From positions 42,778,360 through 42,842,359 of the forward strand of contig CM065295.1 of assembly GCA_032871835.1 (NCBI GenBank): a stretch of DNA of 64,000 nucleotides, in the 5' to 3' direction. Position 1 is the stretch's first letter. Each line of letters starts with the position of its first letter. Below, piece by piece: positions 25,937-36,687 of this stretch. This DNA comes from Dipteronia dyeriana (lineage: Eukaryota > Streptophyta > Magnoliopsida > Sapindales > Sapindaceae). The position numbers and the translations under genes were made by a program. The notes below the pieces were generated by a model that was not told the origin of the DNA, searched no databases, and saw nothing but the letters and a program-made list of their open reading frames with translations.

Positions 25937-25948
25937 ATCTCCCACTTG
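25937..25948 (-). other. Polypurine tract of the copia element
   Basis: The minus strand reads CAAGTGGGAGAT directly before the LTR start TGTTGGGG. Confidence 0.75.
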
Positions 25949-26120
25949 TACTCAAACAGGTGATACATATCTCGTAACCTTAGACCCTCTAGGTGACCTT
26001 TAAACATTTTAACCGTTAAGGTCTTCATAAATGGATCAGTATGATTTTCCAACGACACTATCTTGGTCACGGACACATCCCTGCTCTACACTATCTCTCT
26101 GATGAAATGATATCTCCTCT

Positions 26121-26441
26121 CTATATGATTCTCTCTCTTGTGGCTTCTTGATTCTTTATAATTAGCCACAACACCACTGTTATCACAAAAAGTGTGATGG
26201 ACTTATCCAGATCTGGAACAACTTCTAAATCAGTTAAGAACTTACAGAGCCAAACAACCTCTTTAGCTACTTCACAAGCTGCTACATATTCAGCTTCCAT
26301 GGTGGAGTTAGCAATACATGATTGCTTAATACTTCTCCATACTATGGCTCTACCACCAAGGGTAAAAACTGATCCAGACGTAGATTTTCTAGAATCTCTG
26401 TCAGACTGAAAATCAAAGTCTGTATATCCTAATGGGATCAA
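26121..26441 (-). pseudogene. copia RNase H fragment
   Basis: YTDFDFQSDRDSRKSTSGSV, then WRSIKQSCIANSTMEAEYVA and EVVWLCKFLTDLE, show the copia RNase H, including the conserved TMEAEY segment. After SITLF the frame shifts out of the expected CDN motif. A neighbouring fragment upstream continues it in another frame. Confidence 0.9.
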
Positions 26442-26444
26442 ATC

Positions 26445-27146
26445 TTACCTTGAATATACTAGCATATAGTTTCTCATTCTTCGAAGATACTTGAGAGTGA
26501 CCTTTACTGCAACCCAATGATCCAATCCTGTGTTGGAATGAAACCTACTGGTTACTCCCACTACGAAGCGGATGTCAAGTCTTGTGCATAATATAGCATA
26601 CATAAAACTGCTTACTGCAGACGCATAAAGAACATGTCTCATATCCTCAACTTCTTGAGGTGTCTTAGGACATTGTTCCTTAGACAAGTGAACTCCATGC
26701 CTAGGAGGTAAGTTACCTTTCTTGGAGTTCTGCATCGAAAAATGAACAAGTACCTTGTCGATATAAGATGTCTGAGACAATGCTAAGAGTTTGTTCTTAC
26801 AATCCCCAATTAATTGGATCCCTAGAACATAACTCGCCTCTCCCATAGCTTTCATTCGGAATTGGCTAGCCAGTTAGCCCTTTACTTCTGAATCTACCTT
26901 TACATCATTCCCAATAAGTAGAATATCATCTACATATAGGACTAATAAAACTACTTTCTTGTCAACGATCTGCTTGTAAACACAAGACTCGTCGACGTTT
27001 TGCTAAAAGCCATAGGTTTTGATAGCATTATCAAACCTAATGTCCCAAAATCTAGATGCTTGTTTCAGTCCATAAATGGACCTTTGCAACTTGCAAACCT
27101 TTTGATCTTGATCATGGGACACAAATCTCTCTAGTTGCATCATTAG
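26445..27146 (-). pseudogene. copia reverse transcriptase, C-terminal part
   Basis: The catalytic YVDDILLIG block is encoded at about 26910-26936 on the minus strand and looks intact. It is followed, after a stop region at 26856-26880, by MGEASYVLGIQL, YIDKVLVHFSMQNSKKG and CPKTPQEVEDMRHV. The upstream part of RT ends abruptly at 27146, where another LTR was inserted. Confidence 0.88.
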
Positions 27147-29340
27147 TGTAGGAAAAAACAAATGGCGGAAGTGAAAAGTTTGATTGGTATATTTTAAAAA
27201 TATTCCTTTAAAAGAAAGAACCTTAACCCTTGATTAATTAACATATAATTAAAGGTATCGTACCTTTTAAATGTGATAGCTGATGTCGCATCAAAAAGAG
27301 AACCGCCAGATCTTCCAATCCAATCATGAAATCACCTAGGAGTGTGAGCTACCTTTCTTTGAATTGTGTACCTGGGGATGGAAAACAAAAACTTTTTCTT
27401 TTGTTAGTCACAATAACCCTCCTACAGAAAACGAAGAACGTTTGGTCACTTGTGAATTCTCAATCTTTTGATCAAAACTCGTATAAACCCAACTCGATGT
27501 TGTGCACAAAGCCTTTTGATATAAAAGCTACTAGTGCACTATCGAAAACAAAACACTCCTCTCTTCTTCTTCTCTTGGCCGAATTCTCACAAACATTTTC
27601 TTTGAGTTGGATGTTTTTTAAGCAAATAAAGCAAATAAAAAAAACTTCTCTCCAAAAACATTAGTCTTTGCTGAATTCTCTTGATATATATATATATATA
27701 TGGCCAAAAATCCTCACACATGGAGGATTTGTGTTACACCAAAACTCCTATCAACTTTAGAGTTCAACCCTATTCCAACTCATAAGTGTATTATCCAATA
27801 ATAAGTTATTGAATATAAATTAAATTGTGATTATATCAAAAACTTCCTAATTTGACTAATTGTCAATTAAAGTTTTGATAGATATTAAAAACTTCCTAAT
27901 TTGACTAGATAAATAAATTTCTTTTATTTATCTACTTATCAAATAAAGTCTTTGATACTTATTATACTACTAACAATAGTATGACAATAAGAGACCTTTT
28001 CCTAGTAAGAAAAAGATTTTGAATTTTAATTAATTAATTAATTAATTAACTTCAATTTAATTAAATAATCAAATAAAATAATATATTAGGCTAATAATTT
28101 TAGCCTTGCCGCCCAAGCCTAATCTATGGAAAATATATTGTTTTTCCATTTTATTAAATCCATTGGATTTTAATAAAAAGTCTACATGTGAACTAGACCT
28201 ATTATTACTAAAAAAAAAACAAGTCCACATGCCTTAAATTAATACATTATTATAATTTAACGGCCCATTTAATTAAAATGTATAAGTTATATTATTAATG
28301 TATTAATGGAATGCTAATCGCACCCCATTAAGGCTGCCTAAGGATTCCCACATCCTTGACCGCTCATTCTAGGTATTTGAAGAGTTACCGAGTGTCTTGA
28401 TCACATATGACCGCACCTCTCCTAAAACTTTTGGATTCCGAAATCTAAAAACAATTCTAGATAGACCTAGAAATTAGTCCGGTAGAATATATCAAGTGAT
28501 CCATGCAAGTTTGTGTGGAATGACAATCTTGACGGACTATCTAAATTTAAGCTCCAATAGACATAACCTAATCACAATCAACAAATGATTCACTTAGGTT
28601 CAATCTATTAATTTTAGCTCATTCCACTAAGGAACTAAAACTGAACTCTTAAATAAAGATAGAATAAATTAATATTTCTCATTTGTAACCTAGACAACCT
28701 TATTGGAGATAGTGTATCCTTGTGAAAAATACGAGTAATCGCCAAGAGCTCATAGACCGCCTATAGCTCTCATAGTTACCATATTTACTCATATGACCAC
28801 ATTTTGAACTTGGATATTTTGACTTGTCCAGAAGCCATGTTCCAATAGACACTATTGAAAACTTAACGTTAAGATTTAATATCCAATACCTCAAAATATC
28901 CATATGATGATATTCTACTCACATTTAATAAATGGAGCCACAATGTCCATATCTATAAATGAAGTCCTCTATCGATTAAAAAATGAATACCACCAAACCA
29001 TTGAGGATAGATTATGCTATATAATCATACTCACTGACAACTAAAATGATAACACTTGTAACCATAAGTCCATAATTTATCTCAGAATTGAGATAGACTC
29101 TCCGATTGTCCTTAAGGAAAAACTTTTATCCACTGATGGTTCTGGATAAAGTATTTCACTGTGAACCTATTCAATGTACCTAGTGCACTAGATTCTTTTA
29201 CCCGAAGACAACACACTTCGATGATTTTAGACTCATCATATCACATTTGATCCACTTAAATGCTAACAAAATAATCTACAACTTTAACAAGGAAAGGGCG
29301 CTAAACCTTTATCTAAAGTTGTTGAAACAAATATTATGGT
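27147..29340 (-). repeat. Partial LTR of the family seen complete at 52755-55226
   Basis: It starts TGTAGGAAAAAAC, the complement of the end of the other copy. It follows that copy in inverted orientation through AACCTTAACCC, AGATCTTCCAATCCAATCA, ATCACCTAGGAGTGTG and, near 28930-29300, CCATATCTATAAATGAAGTC and ACTTTAACAAGGAAAGGGCG. Similarity stops near 29340. The matching outer end and a partner LTR were not found, so the element is truncated or rearranged. Confidence 0.75.
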
Positions 29341-29670
29341 GTGATTTATATTAATCTAGGGGGGGGGGGGATAGATTTTAAACAAATTTACCCAATTTTC
29401 GTTAAAGGTCAAGATTACAAAAATGCCCCTAGCTAGTTACAATAAAATCACAAGTGTAAAAATACGGAAATATAAACGACACTTGAGATATAATGTCATG
29501 TATCCTTTCCCACTCACTATTTTAGAGTTAGACTTTTCAATTATTAATGCACATAGATATTACTAAGATTAAACGGCTAATTTCAATCTAAATGTCTAGT
29601 GCATAACAAATTATTAGAATCTAATTCAAATGAACTAATCCGATTGTTAACTAATTAAAAATCTAGTTCA
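29341..29670. other. Unassigned AT-rich segment (continues at 35316)
   Basis: It begins with a run of 12 G at about 29359-29370 after TTAATCTA. On the minus strand this is AAAATCTATCCCCC, similar to the C-run near the end of the 20676-22265 insert, so it may be part of another LTR. There is no ORF. Confidence 0.45.
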
Positions 29671-29675
29671 TTATT

Positions 29676-30321
29676 CGATGTGGTAGAAGCTGTATCGAGA
29701 AAAACTTGCAAGAAACAATTAGAAACAACCTATCAATACTCTATTGATCTGCGTATGACGCTAGATTATAAGGCTTCAAATACAATAATTTTCACAAAGA
29801 AATTGTAATTGGATAGTTGAGAAACAATTCTCTATAACTTTATTAATTAAAAACCGAATAGTCTTTCGGCTTACAAGACTATTTAAAGTAAACAAATCTT
29901 AAACCTAATTTAAAGCCTTGTCAAGCAAGGAAACACCAAAATTAACAAAAATTACCAAATTAAAAAAATTTACCAAAAAAAGGCAAATTTGCGTTAAATG
30001 CGGAAACAAATAAAAATAAAAAACTAAAGCACACCAAAATTGACGGAAGTTGATTCGGACTTGTAAATCTAAATTTATTGCAAGAACAAATATATCCTAC
30101 AATGGAAAAAATGAAAATTTCGGGGCCTAAACGATGGAATTTCATCGAAAAAGGGCATGCCTCACGACCAAGGTGGTGACTTTCGAAGATCTCGACGATT
30201 CACTTCAATTGTGAAATTTTCCGGCCATATCGACTCGGTCACCCACACTAGTAGGAATCATTTTACATTCTTGCGATACCACCCCTCAATGTAATTCAAT
30301 GCCATGTCTATCGCCGGATCA
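29676..30321 (-). repeat. 3' LTR of the minus-strand gypsy element
   Basis: The plus strand begins CGATGTGGTAGAAGC (expected TG changed to CG) and ends CGCCGGATCA. The polypurine tract on the minus strand (ACCCGGAGGGAC) is directly adjacent at 30322-30335. Confidence 0.88.
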
Positions 30322-30335
30322 GTCCCTCCGGGTAG

Positions 30336-31440
30336 GAAAACGTCAACCTCGACATAGTGGGTGTAACCTCCTCATTGGAATCATAAAAAAAGGCACTAAA
30401 TGCTTTACATTAAACACATCAGTTGTATGAATGTGGATAGGAAGCTTCAACCGATATGCATTTGGATTTATCTTCTCATGCACTTCAAGTGGACCGATTT
30501 TTTTGCTGCACGTTTGTTGTATTCCCTAACTGAAAAATGGTCTTTAGTCACGATTGCTCTCATAAAATCCCCTACCTTAAATTTCACTTGACGATGTTTT
30601 CTGTCAGCTTCCGCTTTGTATTTTTCTGTTGACTTCAACAAGTTCTCATGGACTTGCTCATGAGTCTCTTACAATTACCTTACAAAGTCCTCATCCTTCC
30701 CATGAACCCGAGTCTTTTCGGGTAGAGGTAGCAGCTCAAGCAGCCCTCAATGGATCACCAAGTACACCACCTGAAAAGGACTAAAACATGTGCTCCGATT
30801 AATTGCATGATTGTGTGTGAATGCAGCCTGATTGAGCTTCTAATCCTGGGCTCAAGTGTTCTGTCCCACTAGGCATTGCAACAAATTTCCAAGGGACATG
30901 TTAACAACTTCAGTCTAACCAATCGTTTACGGGTGATATACACTACTGAAATCAAGTCGAGTGTTCACCAATTTCCTTAGGCTGTGCCAGAAGTGGCTAA
31001 GGAAATGGGTGTCTCAATCGGACACAATGAAATTAGGCAGCCCATGCAAATGATAAATTTCAAAAAAAAAAGCTGAGCAACATTAACCGCATCCGTGGTC
31101 TTTTTGTACGAAATAAAGTGGACCATCTTTGTAAATCTATCAACGGCTACATATATTGAATCACACCCATGTTGAGTTCTTGGTAGCCCGAGGATAAAAT
31201 CCCTACTTACCTCCGTCCATGGTTGAGTTGGTATTGGCAGTGACTACCCCCACGTTAGTTGCCTTCCCTTTGGAAACTTGAAAATTTTGGCAACGCTCTC
31301 CGTATTGCTTTATTTCCTTCCGAATGGTCGGCCAAAAATAGCTCGCATTGATCAATTGGAGTGTGCGATCTCTGCCCACATGTCCTTCCCGATGAAGTTC
31401 TTTAATGAATTATAGTCATAAGCTGGAATCGGGAATGCAT
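30336..31440 (-). pseudogene. gypsy integrase remnant
   Basis: The minus-strand frame around 31270-31415 gives LHREGHVGRDRTLQL, ASYFWPTIRKE and GERCQNFQVSKG, the zinc-binding head of integrase. The second Cys of the HHCC set is replaced by Phe. A decayed core follows, then near 30415-30600 KINPNAYRLKLP and a DVFNVKHL-like stretch typical of the C-terminal part. Confidence 0.8.
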
Positions 31441-31442
31441 AG

Positions 31443-32940
31443 TTAATTTCCTCGAAATAAAAACCCATATAACAATAAGAAGTCAGATTTTACTTCGGAC
31501 TGCACGTTAGTCATAATGGTTAAGAAATAAGGATCTGTGGCAATCGACTTTTGAAGTAATTCGAACCCAGGTACTGTTAGGGTCATGATGGACATCAAGT
31601 TACTTCGATAACTCAATGCATCGATAACTTTATTAGAGGTTCCCGCCTTGTGTTTCAGACCAAATGCAAATCGATGCAGATAATCTAACCAAGATACGTG
31701 CCGAGCTGAAATTTTATCTTGATTGTGGAGGTGTTTTAGCATTTCATGATCAGTATAGAGGATGAATTCACGATGGAAAAGGTAATGTCTTCAATGTTTC
31801 ACGATTTGGACCACTGCGTAGAACTCGATGTCGTAGGTGCTATACCGTGACCTCACCTTTGCTAACTTCTCACTGAAATATGCCATTGGTTTGCTTGCTT
31901 GGCTCAACACTGCCCCTATGCCTAGCTTGGATGTATCACTGTGAAGCTCAAATGGTTGCGAAAAATCCTGTAGGACCAATATGATAGATGTTGTCAATCG
32001 TAACTTAATAAGCTTAAAGGCTTCTTCGGCTTCAAAAGTCCACTTAAATTTTTCTTTCTTCATGCAATCGGTTATGGGTGCCATGATGCTGCTGAAATGT
32101 GAGATAAAACGTTTGTAGAAGGCTGCCAAACCGTGAAAGCTCCTGACCCCCTTGACATTTTTTGGTTGAGGCCATTGTTTGATGGCTTCGATTTTTGACT
32201 CCTCAACCTGTAATCCTTCTCCTGAAATTATGTAACCCAAAAATAGCACTTTGTTTGTCATGAAAACACACTCACTTGTTGCTGCTATTAACTTCTCTAT
32301 TCGAAGAACACTTATCACCTCGCGAATGTGTTGTTGATGTAGATCACGATGTGCACTGTAGATTAAGATATTGTCAAAGTATACGATGAGGAATTTTTTG
32401 ATGAATGGCCGCAAGACTTAGTTCATTACTCACATGAATGTACTCGATGCTTTAGATAAGCTGAAGAGCATGACCATCCATTCATACAGACCCTCTTGTG
32501 TTTTAGACACAGTTTTCCACTCATCTTTGGGTCAAATTCGTATATAGTGATATCCATTTTTTAGGTCCAGTTTGATGAACATAGTTGCTCCACTAATCTG
32601 ATCAAGTAGGCCATTGGATAGGGAACCGATACCTCACAGTGATTTTATTGATTTCACGGCTGTCCACACATCCTCCATGTCCTATCTTTTTTCAGAATTA
32701 GAAGGTCTGGTACCGCACATGGACAAAGGCTATCACGAATGTGACCTTCAGCTAACAATTCTTCAATTCGTCTCTGTAACTCTTCATGTTCCATGAAACT
32801 CATTCAGTAGTGTGGTCGGTTAGGTAACATCACATTTGGTTCCAAATCAATATGGTGTTGAATGTCTCGTAAAGATGGAAGCCCCTCAGGTAATTCGTCA
32901 GAAAACACTTCCAAAAATTCTGATAGTAGTGGAAATGCGT
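31443..32940 (-). pseudogene. gypsy reverse transcriptase and RNase H
   Basis: The longest open part (31791-32414) runs from the RT palm, through LFLGYIISGEGLQVEESKIE and RSFHGLAAFYKRFISHFS, to RNase H (FELHSDTSKLGIGAVLSQ). RNase H continues in 31443-31742 (DQDKISARHVSWLDYLHRF type, then GTSNKVIDALSYR). The RT motif reads VYFDNILIYS, so the second catalytic Asp of YxDD is Asn. RT N-terminal text (SREINKITVRYRFP type) at 32430-32900 is full of stops. Confidence 0.92.
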
Positions 32941-32941
32941 C

Positions 32942-33276
32942 TTAAGGAATCTCGACCTTAGCTGTCTTTTCTTTTTTTAACAACACAAAGACTGACTCTG
33001 TTTCCTCCACCTTCAATTCAAACCTAGCAAAAGAAAGTAAGCTTGTACCATCGGTTAATTTGGGTTTGTCCAGATTCTTACTAGGTAATAACACTATGTT
33101 AGTGTTGTTGAACCACAGAGTGTGGGTGTTGCGAAATCCATCATGATGTACCTCCCTGTCATATTGCACGACCTTTCGAGTAAGAGATGACATGCGTCCA
33201 TGTAGACCACATCGCACCATACCTGGTCCTTATAATTTGTTCTCATTGAGAATGATATGAGAACTCTTTCCGACAT
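32942..33276 (-). pseudogene. gypsy protease region remnant
   Basis: Two overlapping frames read KDQVWCDVVYMDACHLLL and then YDREVHHDGFRNTHTLWF, the conserved end of the gypsy protease domain, joined only by a frameshift. Confidence 0.75.
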
Positions 33277-33652
33277 TGTTATCTCTTCTTTTTTTTTACA
33301 GCCACACTAACTTATACAGTTTTAGGTGTTTCTCCGCTTTAAGCCACAACTTTCGAACCACTTTAGTTGCCATAATATTCTCACAACTCCCTCCATTGAT
33401 AATATATCGGTACACCTTACGTAAAATATTGCAAGTCGATTAAAACACATTGTTTCAGAGACAATCACTTTCGTCAGCTCGTGGTGTCAAGAATGTGCAT
33501 CGTACTACTAATAACAGACCAGAATTGTCATCGGCAAAATCTTCTTCGATGGTGCATTCTTCATTAAATTGGGCCTCCTCTCCAACCTTTGCATCTCCCT
33601 CTCCTTCGTCTCCCATTTCATTGAACAAGGCTGATCTCTTCCCTAACTTTTG

Positions 33653-34354
33653 GCACTTCGATTGTCGGTGTCCTATTTCGCCACAACTGAAGCACTACTA
33701 CCTACTTGACACTGTCCTTGGCAGAACCTGGTTGTTCTGTGACTGGGCCTGGTTGGTGGTCGGACGTGGAGCACCTTCGATGCTGCTGGCCACTGCCCGA
33801 GAATGCCACCCCGTGTTACTGCTGTTGGTCCCTGTTGTACCAAAAGACCCCACACTGTGGCCTAAAAGCGTTCCCCATCCAATTCTTCGTGACATGGTTT
33901 TTTCTATCTGCAAGGCTCTTTGGTGTGCATTTGAGACTGTAATCGGGTCAAAATGATTCACCATATCTAGGATTTGTTGACATAACCCTCCGTAATATCT
34001 GGACACCAACTGATCTTAGGTTTCTTGAATATCGTTGTGCACTATGAATTGATAAAATTCTGTGGTATAGTCATCAACCGTTTGCAATCCTTGCCTCAAA
34101 TTCTGTAACTTATGATACGTCAATTTCTGAAAATTATGGGGTAAAAATTCTACTCGTATCTTCCTCTTCAACTTTTCCCAATCTGTGATCTGAGTCTTTC
34201 CAGAGTAATTCCGGGTGAGTTTGAGTTGTTGCCACCAAGCGGCTGCCTGTCTCCGAAGCCGAGTCACTACCAAGGCTACTCTTACGTTTTCTAAAACTTT
34301 TTTGAAATCTAGAATTTCTTCCACGACTCCGAGCCATTCGAGGAACTCTTCCAA
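33653..34354 (-). pseudogene. gypsy gag with zinc knuckle
   Basis: From 34354 leftward: FLEWLGVVEEILDFKKV, AAAWWQQLKLTRNYSG and FLPHNFQKLTYHKLQNLRQG, then DDYTTEFYQF, up to an in-frame stop at 34016-34018. The same frame continues to 33698 (VSRYYGGLCQQI, NAHQRALQIEK). The CCHC knuckle CFSCGEIGHRQSKC is encoded at 33653-33694. Confidence 0.9.
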
Positions 34355-34678
34355 TTACAGGTTACCTTGAAACTCCGGGACTTCTGTCTTCATTCCTGAC
34401 TCCCACCATCGGTTCTTTTCGGGTTATCGCACCGGTCGCCTACGCTGTGGAACCTCTTCTTCCTCGTAACTTTCATCGTCGTTTTCCTCATTGTCACAAC
34501 TCTCATGATGGATTTGAGCTGATAAGGGATTTTGGTTAGTGATTAACATGGTGAGTTTTTTGGTTAATTGCGCAAGCTGTTACTCCAACTGTGTCGTACG
34601 GTCATGTTCGATGGCCTCTTCTACAGGGATCCAGTTAGGTTGTCTTCTCTTCGGTGGTATTTTGATATCCCAAATGAA

Positions 34679-34695
34679 CCTGGCTCTAATACCAA
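34679..34695 (-). other. Primer binding site, initiator tRNA-Met type
   Basis: The minus strand reads TTGGTATTAGAGCCAGG next to the LTR end. The tRNA-iMet complement is TGGTATCAGAGC, so there is one change. Confidence 0.8.
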
Positions 34696-34696
34696 C

Positions 34697-35310
34697 TGAT
34701 GTAGAGGAAGTTGTATCGAGAAAAAACTGTAAGAAATACTTAGAAACAACCTACCAATACTCTAATGATCCGTGCACGGATGCCAGAATATCAGGCTTCA
34801 AATACAATAATCTTCGTAAAGAAATTGTAATTGGATAGTTGAGAAACATTTTTTTGTAATTTTATTAATAAAAAATTGAATAGTCATTCGACTTACTAGA
34901 CTATTTAAAGCAAACAAATCTTAAACCTAATCCGAAGCCTTGTCAAGCAAGAAAACGCCAGAATTAACGGAAAGTACCAAAAAAGGAAAATTTGAGTTAA
35001 ATACAGAAACAAATAAAACTAAAAATCTAAAGCACGCTAGAATTGACGGAAGTTGATTCGGACTTGGAAATCTATTTTTTTTTGCGAAAACAATTATTTC
35101 ATAAGAAGGCAAAAAACGGCAATTTCGGAGCCTAAACGATGGAATTTGACCAAAAAAGAGCATGCCTCACAACCAAAGTTGGTTACTTTCGAAGATCTCG
35201 TGAAAATTTCACGCATTTCCGACTCCGATGCGCGTATTAGTAGAAATCATTTGGCTTTCTTGCGATCCCACCCCTCAATGTAATCCAATGCCATGTATGT
35301 CGCTGTATCA
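34697..35310 (-). repeat. 5' LTR of the minus-strand gypsy element
   Basis: The plus strand starts TGATGTAGAGGAAGTTG and ends CGCTGTATCA, and is clearly homologous to 29676-30321 along its length. Confidence 0.92.
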
Positions 35311-35315
35311 TTATT

Positions 35316-36667
35316 CTAATCTATGTAAACTATTTTATCAAGACCAAAATTATTTAATGCGATTACCAAGTTTTAACTGTTAAAACTATTCACATCAGTA
35401 GGTCCAATTATATTAGGGCTTTAACCTAATAGTAAGTGACGGACCCAACTAATCTAACTAATTAAACAATTTAATTAACAGACTAGTTATTAACAAGAAT
35501 TACCAAGTTTTTATTCTAAAAAACAAATCACATTATGTAATAGTCAATTATGTGAATTATACTAATTTTTAATCAATTAAAAAAAATATAAAAACACATA
35601 ATTATCAATGGCTATTATGAATGTATGATATAACCAAAATATTTATCATCTCATAATAGAAAACATACATGAGTTGACCGAGGACGATAGATTATTTAAC
35701 CTAAAAAAAATCTAATTACAAAAGTTACCAAAGGAAATCCTTGGTCTTCAAGTAAATCCAATATCCTTCAAGTTCTTTTGGGTTCTTCTTATTATGGGCT
35801 TTTAACCAAGTCCAACTTGATTAAATAGGGATTTTTTTTTTGTAATATCATGACCCATCTCATGAATCAAACCTAAAGCCTAAGTGTTACTCTAACACTT
35901 ATTGGATGCCCAAGGCATATATATATTAATATATAAATATAATAAAATCTAGCCCAAAATCCTTTTTAAATTCGGAAACCCTAGCGTTGTAAATTCGAAA
36001 CCCTAGGCTTTTGTATGTGGCCGTCATTCACACGCATAGGCTGCCCGCAACCACGCAAGCGACAATCACACAACAACAAGCACACTCATCCAGCCTGTCG
36101 CGCACGAGCAACCAGTCGTGCACATAGACAACGCAAGGCTGCGTCGGGTGCAACTAGTTCGCACGCAGCAGACTTGCGTTGCTAGCAGCCCAGACACCCA
36201 GCCTTGCTGCAGTGCACGCAGCATGCCCAGGCGCAAGGCCTGCCTGCTGTGCACGCAGCCTGCCTTGGCGTATTGCCTGGCTGCTACGCAGCTGTCCGCG
36301 TCGGGCGTCTATGTGCATCTCATGCTCTTGCACATTTCCAATTTCGCTCTTCCGCCTTCCGTCTTCTTCATCCGATTTCTTCGTACATATTATTACAATA
36401 AGATATATAGTAGAAACATATAACAAAGAATATACAACATTAAAAATATTAAACTATATCCTGGCATTAATTTTACATTATAAAAAAATATTACAACCTT
36501 TAAAATGAACCATAAACCCATTGTCCAATACAACTAACGATCAACCATATTTAAAAATATATATAAATAAATATCTTACAATCATTAGAAAGTGCTTACA
36601 TATACCATACATGCAAATCAATGAATAAAACTATTGAAAAAAGAACTTTTATTCTTATATATTGTAT
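35316..36667. other. Unassigned segment inside the copia element, with a GC-rich island
   Basis: 35316-35990 is AT-rich and non-coding. 36020-36320 is strongly GC-rich with GCACGCAGC repeats. 36330-36667 is AT-rich leader-like DNA next to the copia primer site. It holds none of the expected copia gag, protease or integrase. It may be what is left of another LTR. Confidence 0.5.
36020..36320. repeat. GC-rich degenerate repeat, GCACGCAGC motif
   Basis: GCACGCAGC occurs near 36161, 36214 and 36250, with related CGCAAGGC and TTGCGTTG text. Overlapping ORFs on both strands come from composition alone. Confidence 0.6.
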
Positions 36668-36684
36668 AATAGGGCTCTGACACC
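36668..36684 (-). other. Primer binding site of the copia element
   Basis: The minus strand reads TTGGTGTCAGAGCCCTA, complementary to initiator tRNA-Met with one change, next to the 5' LTR. Confidence 0.85.
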
Positions 36685-36687
36685 AAT

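Larger units (their letters stand above)
29676..35310 (-). mobile_element. Ty3-gypsy retrotransposon, minus strand, complete but defective
   Basis: LTRs are 29676-30321 and 34697-35310. Perfect 5-bp target duplications TTATT lie at 29671-29675 and 35311-35315. Reading leftward: primer site, gag with zinc knuckle, protease, RT, RNase H, integrase, polypurine tract. At 5.6 kb it is a normal size. It carries many stops and shifts and an altered RT catalytic motif. It lies inside the minus-strand copia element, so it is younger than that insertion. Its gag resembles that of plant chromoviruses; no chromodomain was recognised. Confidence 0.92.

Noticed and set aside
36066..36508. Overlapping Cys/Ala/Arg-rich ORFs on both strands
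   Set aside because: GC-rich repeat composition keeps several frames open at once; no conserved domain.
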